Source: an uncultured Campylobacter sp. (lineage in GTDB: Bacteria > Campylobacterota > Campylobacteria > Campylobacterales > Campylobacteraceae). Taken from it: 64,000 nt of DNA. Under the pieces are notes generated by a model. It saw nothing but the letters and a program-made list of their open reading frames with translations. It was not told the origin of the DNA and did not search any database. The stretch spans positions 1-64,000 of the forward strand of contig NZ_CAJPRT010000007.1 in assembly GCF_905373215.1 (NCBI RefSeq), read 5' to 3'. The position numbers and the translations under genes are program-made. The first letter of the stretch is position 1. Every line of letters starts with the position of its first letter. Positions 26,531-34,997 of the stretch are shown here, one piece after another.

Positions 26531-26908
26531 TTTCGCGCCGATAGCTCTAAATCTCACGAACGAAATTTTATGATTTAAATACAAAGCGAAATTTTACTTA
26601 AAATTTATAGCTATGAAATTTTAAAGCTAGTTCTAAATTTACGGCTCGTAAAATTTCGATTTTAGAATTTTGCGGGCGGTTTCGCGGTATTGCTACTGCG
26701 CCGTTCGTAAAATTTAAATTCGGCTGCAAATTTACTGCTTGCGGAATTTTGAAATTTTAAAATTTTGCGGCGTGGAAGTTCGAAGTAAAATTTTAAAACA
26801 AGGCTTGAGGACTAAAATTTTTGTGCAGATTAAATTTCATGCGACGAAATTAATTCGTAAAATTCTCCTTGGCGGGATTTGCCTGCAAAAGAGTACTCCT
26901 TAAGCCCC
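26531..26908. other. RAATTY-saturated spacer
   Basis: No gene is visible. I count about 17 RAATTY hexamers in the 420-base gap between argS and the next gene, mostly AAATTT within TAAAATTTTA-like contexts. Confidence 0.55.
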
Positions 26909-26923
26909 GCGGCGCATCGCCGC
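26909..26923 (+). promoter_or_regulatory. GC hairpin immediately before the Sel1 ribosome-binding site
   Basis: GCGGCG-CAT-CGCCGC forms a 6-bp stem with a 3-base loop, ending directly before AAAAAGG of the Sel1 gene at 26937. It could modulate translation or act as an upstream terminator; no T-tract follows. Confidence 0.35.
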
Positions 26924-26936
26924 AAAAAGGATAGAT

Positions 26937-27719
26937 ATGAGAAAGATCATCGACATAGCGGCGCTTTTGATTGCCGTTTGCATCTTGGTTATGGTGCTTT
27001 TTTGGCCATCGCCCGTTTTATCGTTTAAGTGCTACCGCGGCGATGGCGTAAGCTGCGCGCAGCTGGGGCGCGACAAGCTCTCCCGCGGAGATTACGATGG
27101 CGCCAAGCTCGCTCTTGCTAAGGCTTGTGAGGCGGGCGAGAAAGATAGCTGCTTTGATTTGGGGGCCCTATACGACGGCGAGGGCAATGCGACGCAAGCG
27201 GGCGTATTTTATGACGCAGCCTGCGATAAAAACGTCGCCATAGCTTGCCACAAGCTAGGCAACCTGTATCAAAGGGGGCGCCTGAGTAGGGACTTCGCCG
27301 CGGCAGCTCGGTACTATGTCAAGGCCTGCGATTTGGGCTATGCCAAAAGCTGCCACAATGCGGCCGTGGTCTATTTCACGGGCGGTTTTGGGCTCGCGGC
27401 GGATCAGGCAAAGGCGGTGGGCTTTTTCGAGCGAGGTTGCGACGGCGGGCTAGTGGATAGCTGCTATAACGCCGGCGTTGCTTATGATAAGGGTCTCGGC
27501 GCGCCGCAGGATCGCGACAAGGCGGAGAAGCTTTACACCAAATCCTGCGAGCTGGGCTACGGCGATGCCTGCAATAATTTAGGCTATTTGTATCTGAGCA
27601 AGGGGGATCTGCGCGGGTTTTCCAAGGGGCTTGGATGCGTCAAAAAGGGCTGCGACGCGGGCAATAAAAAATCCTGCCAGCTCTACGAATTCATGAAAGA
27701 GCAAATTTTAAAGAAGTAG
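26937..27719 (+). CDS. Sel1-repeat (Hcp-like) protein, copy 1
   Basis: The 260-residue protein has an N-terminal hydrophobic segment (about 6-29) that is a signal or anchor. It then carries about six Sel1-like repeats of 35-38 residues with paired cysteines (ACEAGEKDSCFDLG, ACDKNVAIACHKLG, ACDLGYAKSCHNAA, GCDGGLVDSCYNAG, SCELGYGDACNNLG, GCDAGNKKSCQLYE). Such cysteine-paired solenoids are typical of Helicobacter/Campylobacter Hcp proteins, which are secreted or periplasmic. A paralogue lies at 39146. No operon partner is apparent. Confidence 0.85.
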   Translation: MRKIIDIAALLIAVCILVMVLFWPSPVLSFKCYRGDGVSCAQLGRDKLSRGDYDGAKLALAKACEAGEKDSCFDLGALYDGEGNATQAGVFYDAACDKNVAIACHKLGNLYQRGRLSRDFAAAARYYVKACDLGYAKSCHNAAVVYFTGGFGLAADQAKAVGFFERGCDGGLVDSCYNAGVAYDKGLGAPQDRDKAEKLYTKSCELGYGDACNNLGYLYLSKGDLRGFSKGLGCVKKGCDAGNKKSCQLYEFMKEQILKK

Positions 27720-28197
27720 GCGCTTGGTCGCCCGGCGCACGTTTGCCGATTTGTACTGCCTGCCGTGTACGCTGCCTATTTTGTATTGCTCGCCGTGCAC
27801 CGTCTGCCGTATGGCGTCTGTTGTGCTACCTGCCTTGCACCGTCTATCTACGCTACTCGTCGCGCGGTATCAGTTTTTTCGATGGGCTTGCCTGTGATAT
27901 TGCCGCGACGGATTTGTGAGCTTTTACGGCGCGGAATTTCGCCGCGATTTTGCGACGTGCAAAATTCGGCAAGGCGCAATAGTCAGTGCATGCGATTAGC
28001 CAAATTTAGCGGCGGAGCTTTACTTGAAATTCTATCGCTATGAAATTTTAAGGCTTAGCTCTGAATTTAGGGCTTGCAGAATCTCAACTTTAAAATTTCA
28101 TGGGCAGTGCTGCAAGCAAGGCAAAATTTAGATTTTAAAATTTTACGGCGCGAAATTTAGCGCGGAAGCAAAGCGCGAAGCTGTTTGAGGAAGTAAA
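27720..28197. other. Spacer with short degenerate repeats
   Basis: Between 27755 and 27860 a word like GCCGTGYACSG followed by TCTG or CTG recurs about four times at 14-30-base spacing. From 28010 to 28150 the spacer has AAATTT/GAATTT words. The open frame at 27765-28043 has no credible start or composition and is not called. Confidence 0.4.
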
Positions 28198-28626
28198 TTG
28201 GAATATGAGATCACGGGCGAGGTTCGAAATCTCCGCGTCCACGCTGCAAGAGGAAATAGCAAAATTTGGGTATTTTTCGAGATAGACGGCGTGAAGCTGC
28301 GCGGCGAGTTTAACGATATCCCCGTAGAGGAGGGCGAGCCTGCGCGCGCGTATTTCATCCGCGGAGGATATGCGGGCAGCTACGTGATCACTCGAGTTCA
28401 GGTGGTACGCAAACCAAGTCCTTTGCGCCGCAAGCTGGGGATCGCGACCACCGTGTGCACGCTTGGCTTCGGCGCGGCGCTGTGGATCGTGGGTTTTGGG
28501 ATTTTAAACGTCGGCGGGATGGGCTCTCTAATTAATTTTGTCTGTGTTGCCGCCGCAGGATTTGTGGTGCTAAAAGAGGGCGCGAGCAATCTTAAAATGT
28601 GGCTAAATCAGCGCACGTCCGAGTAG
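28198..28626 (+). CDS. Hypothetical membrane protein
   Basis: This 142-residue protein is not recognised. The first 70 residues form a soluble beta-rich domain (EITGEVRNLRVHAARGNSKIWVFF and on). Two hydrophobic segments (about 82-104 and 108-128) and a short basic tail follow. The start is TTG at 28198 with GAGGAAG five to six bases upstream. It precedes the DUF3137 gene on the same strand by about 140 bases. It could be a small membrane-associated sensor of unknown ligand. Confidence 0.6.
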   Translation: MEYEITGEVRNLRVHAARGNSKIWVFFEIDGVKLRGEFNDIPVEEGEPARAYFIRGGYAGSYVITRVQVVRKPSPLRRKLGIATTVCTLGFGAALWIVGFGILNVGGMGSLINFVCVAAAGFVVLKEGASNLKMWLNQRTSE

Positions 28627-28766
28627 ATCGCTGCCGTAGCGTAAATTTCATAAATTTAATTCGCCGAATAAATTTACTCGCGCCGCCGTATCTTTGCGGC
28701 GTAAATTTTGCTAAAATTCACTCCAAGCGCGAAATCCGCCGCGCAAATTTAGAAAAAGGTAAAATT

Positions 28767-29747
28767 TTGAATATAAACGAAGCGATAGTTGCCACCGCGA
28801 AAAAGCAAAAAGAGTGCAGACGCGCGTTTGCAAAGTATCTGTTTTTAGGAATTTTATTTATAATAGCACTGCCCGTAGGCGGCGGATTTGCCGTATGGCA
28901 TCTTTTTGAAAATCGCCTTGCACCGCTATTTTTCATCATTATCTATATTCCGTTTTTTCAAGCTGCACTAATGGCTAATGCTAGCCGAGTGACCAGCGAG
29001 CTGGGGGATTACAAAGCGTTTTATAAAGACGTTTTCGTCCGCGCCGCCATCCGCGGGGTAGATCCAAATTTTAACTACGATCCGAATGCCGGCATCAGCC
29101 GTAAAGAATTTCGCAAAATCGGCATCTATTCGCCCGATGAGTTTCGCGCCGAAGACCAAATCAGCGGCATTTATAACGGCGTCAAATTTAACCTCAGCGA
29201 AGCGATCCGCATCCCAAACGGCGCGACGCTGGAGCTAAGCGACTCGGCGGCGTTAAATTTACTCTCCGCGATAGTTTTTGCGTGGTCGACGATGAAGGAT
29301 ATGCAGGCATTCAGCGGCTCGGTCTTGGTCTGCGAGTTCTACAAGAAATTTAACGGGCAAACGATAGTCGCGAGCCGCACGTTAAATACTAAATTTATAG
29401 GCGAAAAAGAACAGATGGACGACGTGTTTTTTAGTAAAGAATTTCGGGTCTTTGCGGACGATAAAGTAGAGGCGAGGTATCTTTTGACGCCCGCGTTTAT
29501 GCAGCGCCTGCGAGAGCTAAAGGAAAAATTCGCGGGGAAAATGGGGCTGAGCGCGGCGTTTATGGACGATAAGCTTTATCTATTTTTAAACGGAGCGAAA
29601 AATAAGTTTGAAACAACGCTCTTTTCGCCGCCGCCGAGCTTAGAGGACGCCGCTGGGATCAAAAATGAAATTTCAGAGCTTTTATCTATCATAGACGAGT
29701 TAAATTTAAACCCAGATTTAAGCGAAGCGGCGATTTTGGCTGATTAA
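28767..29747 (+). CDS. DUF3137 family membrane protein
   Basis: This 326-residue protein has two adjacent membrane helices near the N-terminus (about residues 24-45 and 52-70). A large cytoplasmic domain resembling DUF3137 follows, recognisable by the sequence leading to 'ISGIYNGVKFNLSEA' and by 'FYKKFNGQTIVAS'. Family members often sit near lemA and are of unknown function. An earlier in-frame start at 28599 would add 56 residues that overlap the upstream gene and look non-coding; the TTG at 28767, with AAAAAGG nine bases upstream, is preferred. Confidence 0.7.
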   Translation: MNINEAIVATAKKQKECRRAFAKYLFLGILFIIALPVGGGFAVWHLFENRLAPLFFIIIYIPFFQAALMANASRVTSELGDYKAFYKDVFVRAAIRGVDPNFNYDPNAGISRKEFRKIGIYSPDEFRAEDQISGIYNGVKFNLSEAIRIPNGATLELSDSAALNLLSAIVFAWSTMKDMQAFSGSVLVCEFYKKFNGQTIVASRTLNTKFIGEKEQMDDVFFSKEFRVFADDKVEARYLLTPAFMQRLRELKEKFAGKMGLSAAFMDDKLYLFLNGAKNKFETTLFSPPPSLEDAAGIKNEISELLSIIDELNLNPDLSEAAILAD

Positions 29748-29827
29748 TGCGCGCCGCTATTTATCGGCTAAAATTTACTTGCGCTGCGCCAGGATCGCCG
29801 CTATTCTCCGCTGCCGACCGAGATACG

Positions 29828-30097
29828 CTACGGCTCGGATCGCTCATTTTCGCTACCGACCGGGGCGCGCTTAAGTAGCTCCTGTTCGCGAGCGAATAAT
29901 CTGCAAAATTTCTCCCAGTCGTGCAGATAGACGAGCCTGTGCTCTTTGCCGCTTTCGTCTATGTATATGCCCTGCGTCGAGCATAGGCTCATCTTTTGCC
30001 AGTAGTCGAAAAACGGCAATGCCTCGATGTCCTCTTGCAGCACGCCTCGCATCATGCCGTTATCGTAAATTTTTAGATCGTAGTAGGTCCTTTTCAT
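29828..30097 (-). CDS. Hypothetical small protein
   Basis: This 89-residue protein is not recognised. It has a clean start (MKRTYYDLKIYDNG) with GAAAGG seven bases upstream. It looks soluble and rich in Tyr, Trp and Phe (FFDYWQKM, YLHDWEKFCRLFA), and ends in a charged tail. It sits next to DUF4299 and SUKH genes on the same strand and may be a further small member of that accessory group. Confidence 0.55.
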   Translation of the reverse strand: MKRTYYDLKIYDNGMMRGVLQEDIEALPFFDYWQKMSLCSTQGIYIDESGKEHRLVYLHDWEKFCRLFAREQELLKRAPVGSENERSEP

Positions 30098-30289
30098 TTT
30101 AACCTTTCTAAATTTTATATCTACGAAATTCTGCCGCGATAAAATTCTGCTTTCTTAAAATTTTGCCGAGATAAAATTCCGTAAACCGGATTTAGAATTT
30201 TAAAATTTTATGCACCGCGAATTCCACCCCTTTAAATTTTGCGGCGCTAAGCTTCGATGAGCTCTGCAGAATTTCACCGCAAGTAAAAT

Positions 30290-31219
30290 TTAGCTCGCTA
30301 GCGCCTTTAGCTGTTCAGCGCTTAGCCCGTCAACCAAAATATAGCTCGCATCGATGAAGCGGTAGTTTTGCTTCGGCAGCCGCGCAATAAACTCGCCATA
30401 TTCCAGCTCGGCGATGGCGCGGTAGTTACCGGCGTCGTTTTCGTCGCCCTCTATGCCTATGAGCGCGATCTGCCAGCGCGCTACGTCGCTATTTTTCAGC
30501 ATCTCCGCGTTTTGCCACTCCACAAACGGCTTGTAAGGCAGGATAGTGGGCAGGTCCTGTGTGAGCGCGTATGAGCCCATTATCGTGCCGTCATCCCCAT
30601 TTCGGTAAAACCTCTGGTGCGCGTCGTAAGCGTCTAGGTATTGCACCTCGGTCAGCCGCTTGCTAAACTCAGCAGCGGGGTTGTATGAGGCTAAAATTTC
30701 ATCCATCATCGCGCGGTTTATCGCAAAAGGCCTCTGCACCCCGTAGCAAAAATTTACCTCGGTATCGCCGCTTAAATGCTGATCTATCGAATGTAGCCCC
30801 GCCGCTATATCGCGCTCGTAGTCGAATTGCTCTATCCTGTCGTGAGTGTAAATTTCGCCGTTTTCATCCATGATCTCGTCCCCCAGCTGCTTAGATAGCG
30901 CCTGCAGATACGAGATCGCCAAAACCCAATCAAAGACCGTCGCGGGCGTATTTACGCGCACGGCGTAGCTTTGCTGATCCCCATCGTAGCTAAGCTCCAT
31001 CCCGCGCCCGCTCTTGCCTTGCACGCCCAAAATCAAACACTCATACTCGCTCAAAGGCGATTTTAAAAACGCCCTCTCGTCAAAGTCATCGGCGCTCTCG
31101 TCTATGCCAAATACCGATAGATCGGGCAGCAGATCCAATGCCTTGCTAACGCTCATGGCGTCCGAATACCCCATAAATAGCGGTCGCTTTTTGTTTTTGA
31201 CGCGAAATTCTACGCTCAC
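30290..31219 (-). CDS. DUF4299 family protein
   Basis: The 309-residue soluble protein starts MSVEFRVKNKKRPLF, the characteristic opening of DUF4299 as I recognise it. It continues with an acidic body and a C-terminal strand-rich part (NYRFIDASYILVDGLS). DUF4299 proteins are uncharacterised and often neighbour SUKH/SMI1 immunity-type genes, as here. A minus-strand TATAAT (31247-31252) is placed to drive it, with AAAGGAG before the ATG. Confidence 0.75.
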   Translation of the reverse strand: MSVEFRVKNKKRPLFMGYSDAMSVSKALDLLPDLSVFGIDESADDFDERAFLKSPLSEYECLILGVQGKSGRGMELSYDGDQQSYAVRVNTPATVFDWVLAISYLQALSKQLGDEIMDENGEIYTHDRIEQFDYERDIAAGLHSIDQHLSGDTEVNFCYGVQRPFAINRAMMDEILASYNPAAEFSKRLTEVQYLDAYDAHQRFYRNGDDGTIMGSYALTQDLPTILPYKPFVEWQNAEMLKNSDVARWQIALIGIEGDENDAGNYRAIAELEYGEFIARLPKQNYRFIDASYILVDGLSAEQLKALAS

Positions 31220-31246
31220 CCTTTTCTCCTTTGTTAAATTAGCAAA

Positions 31247-31252
31247 ATTATA
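31247..31252 (-). promoter_or_regulatory. -10 element for the DUF4299 gene
   Basis: The minus strand reads CTATAATTTTGC. It lies about 28 bases before the DUF4299 ATG. The remaining spacer up to 31609 is GC-rich and repetitive (CTCGCC and GTATTTT words recurring) with no gene. Confidence 0.45.
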
Positions 31253-31609
31253 GCGAAATTTTACCTGCCGCGGCGAGCTAAATTTGCGCTCGCCGTTTGC
31301 GACAGCTTGCGTATTTTACGCCCCCGCGCGCATATATTTGTGTCCGCTCGCGCCGTATTTTAGCTCGCCTGTAGGTTTTTTACATACTCGTGGTACAGCC
31401 TGAATATTTGTGAGTTAAAATTTTACCGCGATGAGGGCTTTTGTAGCTTTTTCAAAATTTAGCGCGTAGCTTGGCGTTTATCGCCCGCATTTAAAGCGCA
31501 GGCTGCGCGGCGGGTGTTTGAGCGCTAAATTTACGAGCGCAAGTCCGCGCTCATTATCGATCGCACGAGCGCGCACCGTCACAAAGCTACACTCCCAATC
31601 GCAAAAGCT

Positions 31610-32419
31610 TTACGCGCCGATCGCGTCTTTTAGGCTCTGTGCGCACAAGCCCGCGTCCTTTAGCTCGCGCAAAATTTCACCCATCAGCTCCTCTTTGAAA
31701 ACGTCCAGTATCATCGCGCCGCCGTCCAGCTCAGCATAGCGCAGGACGGGCTCGCTGAAGTTTTTAAGCTCTTTAAACCGCCGCTCGCCCCGCCTGGCAA
31801 ATCCGAGCCGAACCTCGTTCGGGCTAAGGCTCAGCACGCCGCCCTCGCGAGCGAAATTATATACGCTAAAGCCGTAAAGTTGCGGATCGGCGGCTTTAGC
31901 TCGCACGCTCAAAATTCCCTCCAGCCGCGCCTTCGTGCCGTCCAGATCGAGCCCCGTTTGTAGCGCGATCTTGCCGTCGCTATCAAGCTTCAAAAGCGCT
32001 AAAAACGAAGCGAAGTCCTGCGCGATGATGCTTTGCTCATCGCACTCGACGTCGATGTAGGCGACCGCAGGCTCCTCGCTGGCGCGGTAGTCCAGGCACA
32101 GATACCAATGCCCGTCGCCGCTGAATGGCACCAGCCCGTTAAGCTCGAAGCTCACGCACTCGCGCTCCTCGCCCCAGTTAAAGCGCGTAAGCGACGGATA
32201 CGCCTCGCCGATGCCGCTGATGGCGTCTAGCGGGTAGCCCTCCAGCTCGTAGCGCAGGTAGCCGCCGTTTTGCACGCTTAGCATCATGGCGAGCTCGCGC
32301 GGCAGGGTGCGTCCTAGCTCCTCTTCCGCGGCCCTCAGCGCCTCGGGCGTGAGTGGATCTTGTAGATAGGGCAGGTAGATCGGCCTGCGCCAGATGTTTG
32401 CAAGCTCGTTTGCGTTCAT
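31610..32419 (-). CDS. SMI1/KNR4 (SUKH) family protein
   Basis: The 269-residue protein carries the SUKH fold in its first 160 residues: LTPEALRAAEEELGRTLPRELAMMLSVQNGGYLRYE (about 23-58), GIGEAYPSL, GLVPFSGDGHWYLCLDY (about 94-110), then DFASFLALL. The C-terminal 100 residues form a separate, unrecognised domain. SUKH proteins commonly serve as immunity proteins of contact-dependent or polymorphic toxins, but no toxin gene is visible in the window. ATG start with AAAGGAG. It sits beside the DUF4299 gene and a DUF1963 remnant. Confidence 0.85.
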   Translation of the reverse strand: MNANELANIWRRPIYLPYLQDPLTPEALRAAEEELGRTLPRELAMMLSVQNGGYLRYELEGYPLDAISGIGEAYPSLTRFNWGEERECVSFELNGLVPFSGDGHWYLCLDYRASEEPAVAYIDVECDEQSIIAQDFASFLALLKLDSDGKIALQTGLDLDGTKARLEGILSVRAKAADPQLYGFSVYNFAREGGVLSLSPNEVRLGFARRGERRFKELKNFSEPVLRYAELDGGAMILDVFKEELMGEILRELKDAGLCAQSLKDAIGA

Positions 32420-32724
32420 TTTCGCTCCTTTAAATTTGCGGGTTAAAATTTCAAGCTCGAACCCAAAATCTCGGGCTATAAATTTTAAAATTTTGCGGCG
32501 CCGAATTTTTACAGCCCGCTTGCCGTATTCGGCTCGTCTGCAACTATTCGGCTCGCCTCTCGGCGGCTTAAATTTAACCTAGATCGGGCGCCGTCTAAAT
32601 TTAATCCGCGCCGAGCGGGCTCAAAGCCGCACGCCGATAAAATTTCATCGTAAATTTACTCGCCCCTGGCGCCCGCCTGAAGCGGCGGAATTTTACGAGA
32701 GAGCTAAATTTACCTTTCGCGCGC
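32420..32724. other. Spacer between the SUKH gene and the DUF1963 remnant
   Basis: No gene is visible. It contains AAATTT/GAATTT words and GC-rich CGCC repeats. Confidence 0.35.
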
Positions 32725-32933
32725 CTAATCGAAATCATAATACAAGCTCCACGCGCCGCTTTGCGGGTTTTTGGCAAACATCAAGCTGCCGCCGTCAATG
32801 ACGTTAAAATTAGCCTTTTAGTCTGAAGAGATCTGAAAAACGAACTGAAAACCATCGCCGAAACTCACTCCGGACTGGCAAAAGGAGGGATAGCCGCCGA
32901 ATTTCGTGCAGTTGTAATACTCCAGCCCGCCGC
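32725..32933 (-). pseudogene. C-terminal remnant of a DUF1963 (YwqG-like) gene
   Basis: Read on the minus strand, this stretch encodes a coherent protein tail: LEYYNCTKFGGYPSFCQSG, then FGDGFQFVFQISSD, an in-frame TAA (32818-32820), then FNVIDGGSLMFAKNPQSGAW and YYDFD before a TAG. The GGYPxFxQ motif, the QISSD strand and the G-FA-aromatic end are those of DUF1963/YwqG proteins. No N-terminal part exists; instead the sequence runs straight into the 3' end of proC in another frame. It is a decayed fragment left by recombination or deletion. Confidence 0.7.
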
Positions 32934-33824
32934 CTCGAGCGCCGCGAGTCCCTCAACCGTCGTGCCCGCAGGCGAGCAAACCGCGTCTTTGAGCTCCGAT
33001 GGGCGCTTGCCGCTTTGCAGTAGGCGCGCCGTGCCCTCTACCGCCGCCGCTACCGCGTCGTAGCACAGCGCCCGCGGTAGTCCGCCCCGCACGCCCGCGT
33101 CTGCCGCCGCCTCGATAAAAGCGCACACATACGCAGGCAGGCTACCTGCAATCCCCGTAAATGCGGCAAAACCAGCCTCGTCTATCTCGTAGAATTTGCC
33201 GATTTTGGCGGCTAGGGCTCGCACGATCTCCCGACTAGCCTCATCAAAATACTCGCCGTAGCACAGCGCCGTAGCCGACGCGCCGATGCCAGCAGCGACG
33301 TTTGGCATCGCGCGGGCTACGAAAACGTCCGCACCCACGATATTTTGGGCGCGCTCTAGCTTGAAATTCGGCGCTAAAAGAAGTAGGATTTTGCCCGCAA
33401 GCTCGGGCGCGATCAGGTGCAAAATCCCTTCGTAGCTAGCGGGCTTGGTCGCGAGCACGATCATATCCGCTGCGTGCGCCAGCTGCGTCTCGTCTTGTAA
33501 AATTTGCACGCCATAGCGCTTACGCAAGGCTTCATTTTTGCTTCTAGCATAAGCTAGGACTTGAAGCTTCGTATCGGAGCCGGGCTGCGCGCAAGAGGAA
33601 TCATGCCCGTCGCTAGCGGAATTTTGCATATCGGGCTCGGAATTCCGCTCGCAAGCGGTAAAATTTTGAGCATCGGGCATAAAATTCCGCCCGCCGTGCG
33701 CGGAATTTTCTTTATCCTCTGTAAAATTTTCTCCGCTCGCCGCGCAATCTCGCCCGCCAGCTCTGCAAAGTGCGGCGATCATCGCCTCGCCCATATTTCC
33801 GCCGCCGATAAATCCCACTTTCAT
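32865..33824 (-). CDS. proC: Pyrroline-5-carboxylate reductase with insert and replaced C-terminus
   Basis: The 319-residue NAD(P)H enzyme makes the last step of proline synthesis. MKVGFIGGGNMGEAMI opens the Rossmann fold. AMPNVAAGIGASATALC (about 175) and FTGIAGSLPAYV (about 225) are family blocks, and CSPAGTTVEGLAALE (near 290) is the dimerisation signature. Two oddities: about 63 low-complexity residues (about 24-86) follow the first helix, and the last ~18 residues derive from DUF1963 DNA read out of frame, replacing the usual final helix. The start ATG 33824 has a perfect AAAAGGAG site. Activity is plausible but not assured. Confidence 0.88.
   Translation of the reverse strand: MKVGFIGGGNMGEAMIAALCRAGGRDCAASGENFTEDKENSAHGGRNFMPDAQNFTACERNSEPDMQNSASDGHDSSCAQPGSDTKLQVLAYARSKNEALRKRYGVQILQDETQLAHAADMIVLATKPASYEGILHLIAPELAGKILLLLAPNFKLERAQNIVGADVFVARAMPNVAAGIGASATALCYGEYFDEASREIVRALAAKIGKFYEIDEAGFAAFTGIAGSLPAYVCAFIEAAADAGVRGGLPRALCYDAVAAAVEGTARLLQSGKRPSELKDAVCSPAGTTVEGLAALEAAGWSITTARNSAAIPPFASPE
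33567..33755 (-). repeat. In-frame RAATTY-rich insert in proC
   Basis: About 63 codons with six RAATTY words, all in one phase (ENF, ENS, RNF, QNF, RNS, QNS) at spacings of about 18-30 bases. The pattern suggests a degenerate tandem repeat. Confidence 0.65.
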
Positions 33825-33925
33825 TTTCGCTCCTTTTAAAGCTAAATTATGCCTCAATGATAGCTCAAAATTTCTTTATCCGCCCTTGCGGCGCGCGGTT
33901 TATCTGCATAAAAGCAAATTTTAGC

Positions 33926-33931
33926 TACAAT
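33926..33931 (+). promoter_or_regulatory. -10 element for ilvC
   Basis: TACAAT at 33926-33931, after a T-rich stretch, would start a transcript about 25 bases before the ilvC ATG. An AAAAAGGA site precedes the start codon. Confidence 0.4.
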
Positions 33932-33961
33932 CTCGCCTAAATTTTTAAAAAAGGATGCGTT

Positions 33962-34984
33962 ATGGCAATAAACGTTTTTTACGACAAAGATTGCGATTTG
34001 GGTTTGATTAAGGCTAAAAAGGTCGCTATGATCGGCTTTGGCTCGCAAGGGCACGCTCACGCCGAAAATTTGCGAGATAGCGGCGTAGAAGTCATCGTGG
34101 GTCTTAAAAAGGGCGGCGCGAGCTGGAGCAAGGCCGAGGCAAAGGGCTTTAAAGTAATGAGCGTCGGCGAAGCTGCGAAGGCAGCCGATCTTGTGATGAT
34201 CCTAACGCCTGATGAGTTTCAAAGCGACATTTTCAAAGCCGAGATCGAGCCAAATTTAAGCGAGGGCAACGCGATCGCGTTCGCGCACGGCTTTAATATC
34301 CACTTCGGACAGATCGTCCCACCAAAGGGCATCGACTGCATTATGATCGCTCCGAAAGCCCCGGGCCACACCGTCCGCAACGAGTTCGTAAGCGGCGGCG
34401 GCGTACCGATGCTGATCGCCGTTTCGCAAAACGAAAGCGGTAGAGCCAAAGAGCTTGCTCTAAGCTACGCAAGCGCGATCGGCGGCGGCCGCACCGGCAT
34501 CATCGAAACGACCTTCAAAGCAGAGACCGAGACCGATCTTTTCGGCGAGCAGGCTGTGCTTTGCGGCGGACTTTGCGCGCTCATCAACGCAGGCTTTGAA
34601 ACCCTCGTCGAGGCGGGATACGAGCCTGAGATGGCGTATTTTGAGTGCCAGCACGAGATGAAGCTGATCGTGGATCTCATCTATCAAGGCGGCATGGCCG
34701 ATATGCGCTACTCGATCTCAAACACCGCAGAATACGGCGATTACGTAAGCGGTAACCGCGTCGTAAACGAAAGCAGCAAAGCTGCGATGAAAGAGGTGCT
34801 AAAGGAGATCCAAAACGGCAAATTTGCAAAAGACTTTATCCTCGAGCGCAAGGCGGGCTACGTGCGGATGAACGCTGAGCGCAATATCACGGCAAACAGC
34901 TTGCTTAGCAAAACCGGCGATAAGCTTCGCGCGATGATGCCGTGGATCGCCAAAGGCAAGCTCATAAACAAAGATAAAAACTGA
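33962..34984 (+). CDS. ilvC: Ketol-acid reductoisomerase
   Basis: The 340-residue class I enzyme converts acetolactate to dihydroxyisovalerate in branched-chain amino-acid synthesis. GFGSQGHAHAENLRDSG (about 25-41) is the NADPH-binding loop. APKAPGHTVRNEF (about 129-141) and the metal-binding Asp/Glu residues of the C-terminal knotted domain (DLFGEQAVLCGG near 190, ECQHEMKLIVDLIYQGG near 227) are intact. Length is standard, with no insert. The order ilvC, YibQ-like, dprA, ruvX matches C. jejuni Cj0632-Cj0635. Confidence 0.97.
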   Translation: MAINVFYDKDCDLGLIKAKKVAMIGFGSQGHAHAENLRDSGVEVIVGLKKGGASWSKAEAKGFKVMSVGEAAKAADLVMILTPDEFQSDIFKAEIEPNLSEGNAIAFAHGFNIHFGQIVPPKGIDCIMIAPKAPGHTVRNEFVSGGGVPMLIAVSQNESGRAKELALSYASAIGGGRTGIIETTFKAETETDLFGEQAVLCGGLCALINAGFETLVEAGYEPEMAYFECQHEMKLIVDLIYQGGMADMRYSISNTAEYGDYVSGNRVVNESSKAAMKEVLKEIQNGKFAKDFILERKAGYVRMNAERNITANSLLSKTGDKLRAMMPWIAKGKLINKDKN

Positions 34985-34997
34985 TTTCGGCTGAGCT

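Noticed and set aside
28599..28766. N-terminal extension of the DUF3137 protein
   Set aside because: It overlaps the upstream gene's 3' end, has spacer-like composition, and the TTG at 28767 has the proper ribosome site.
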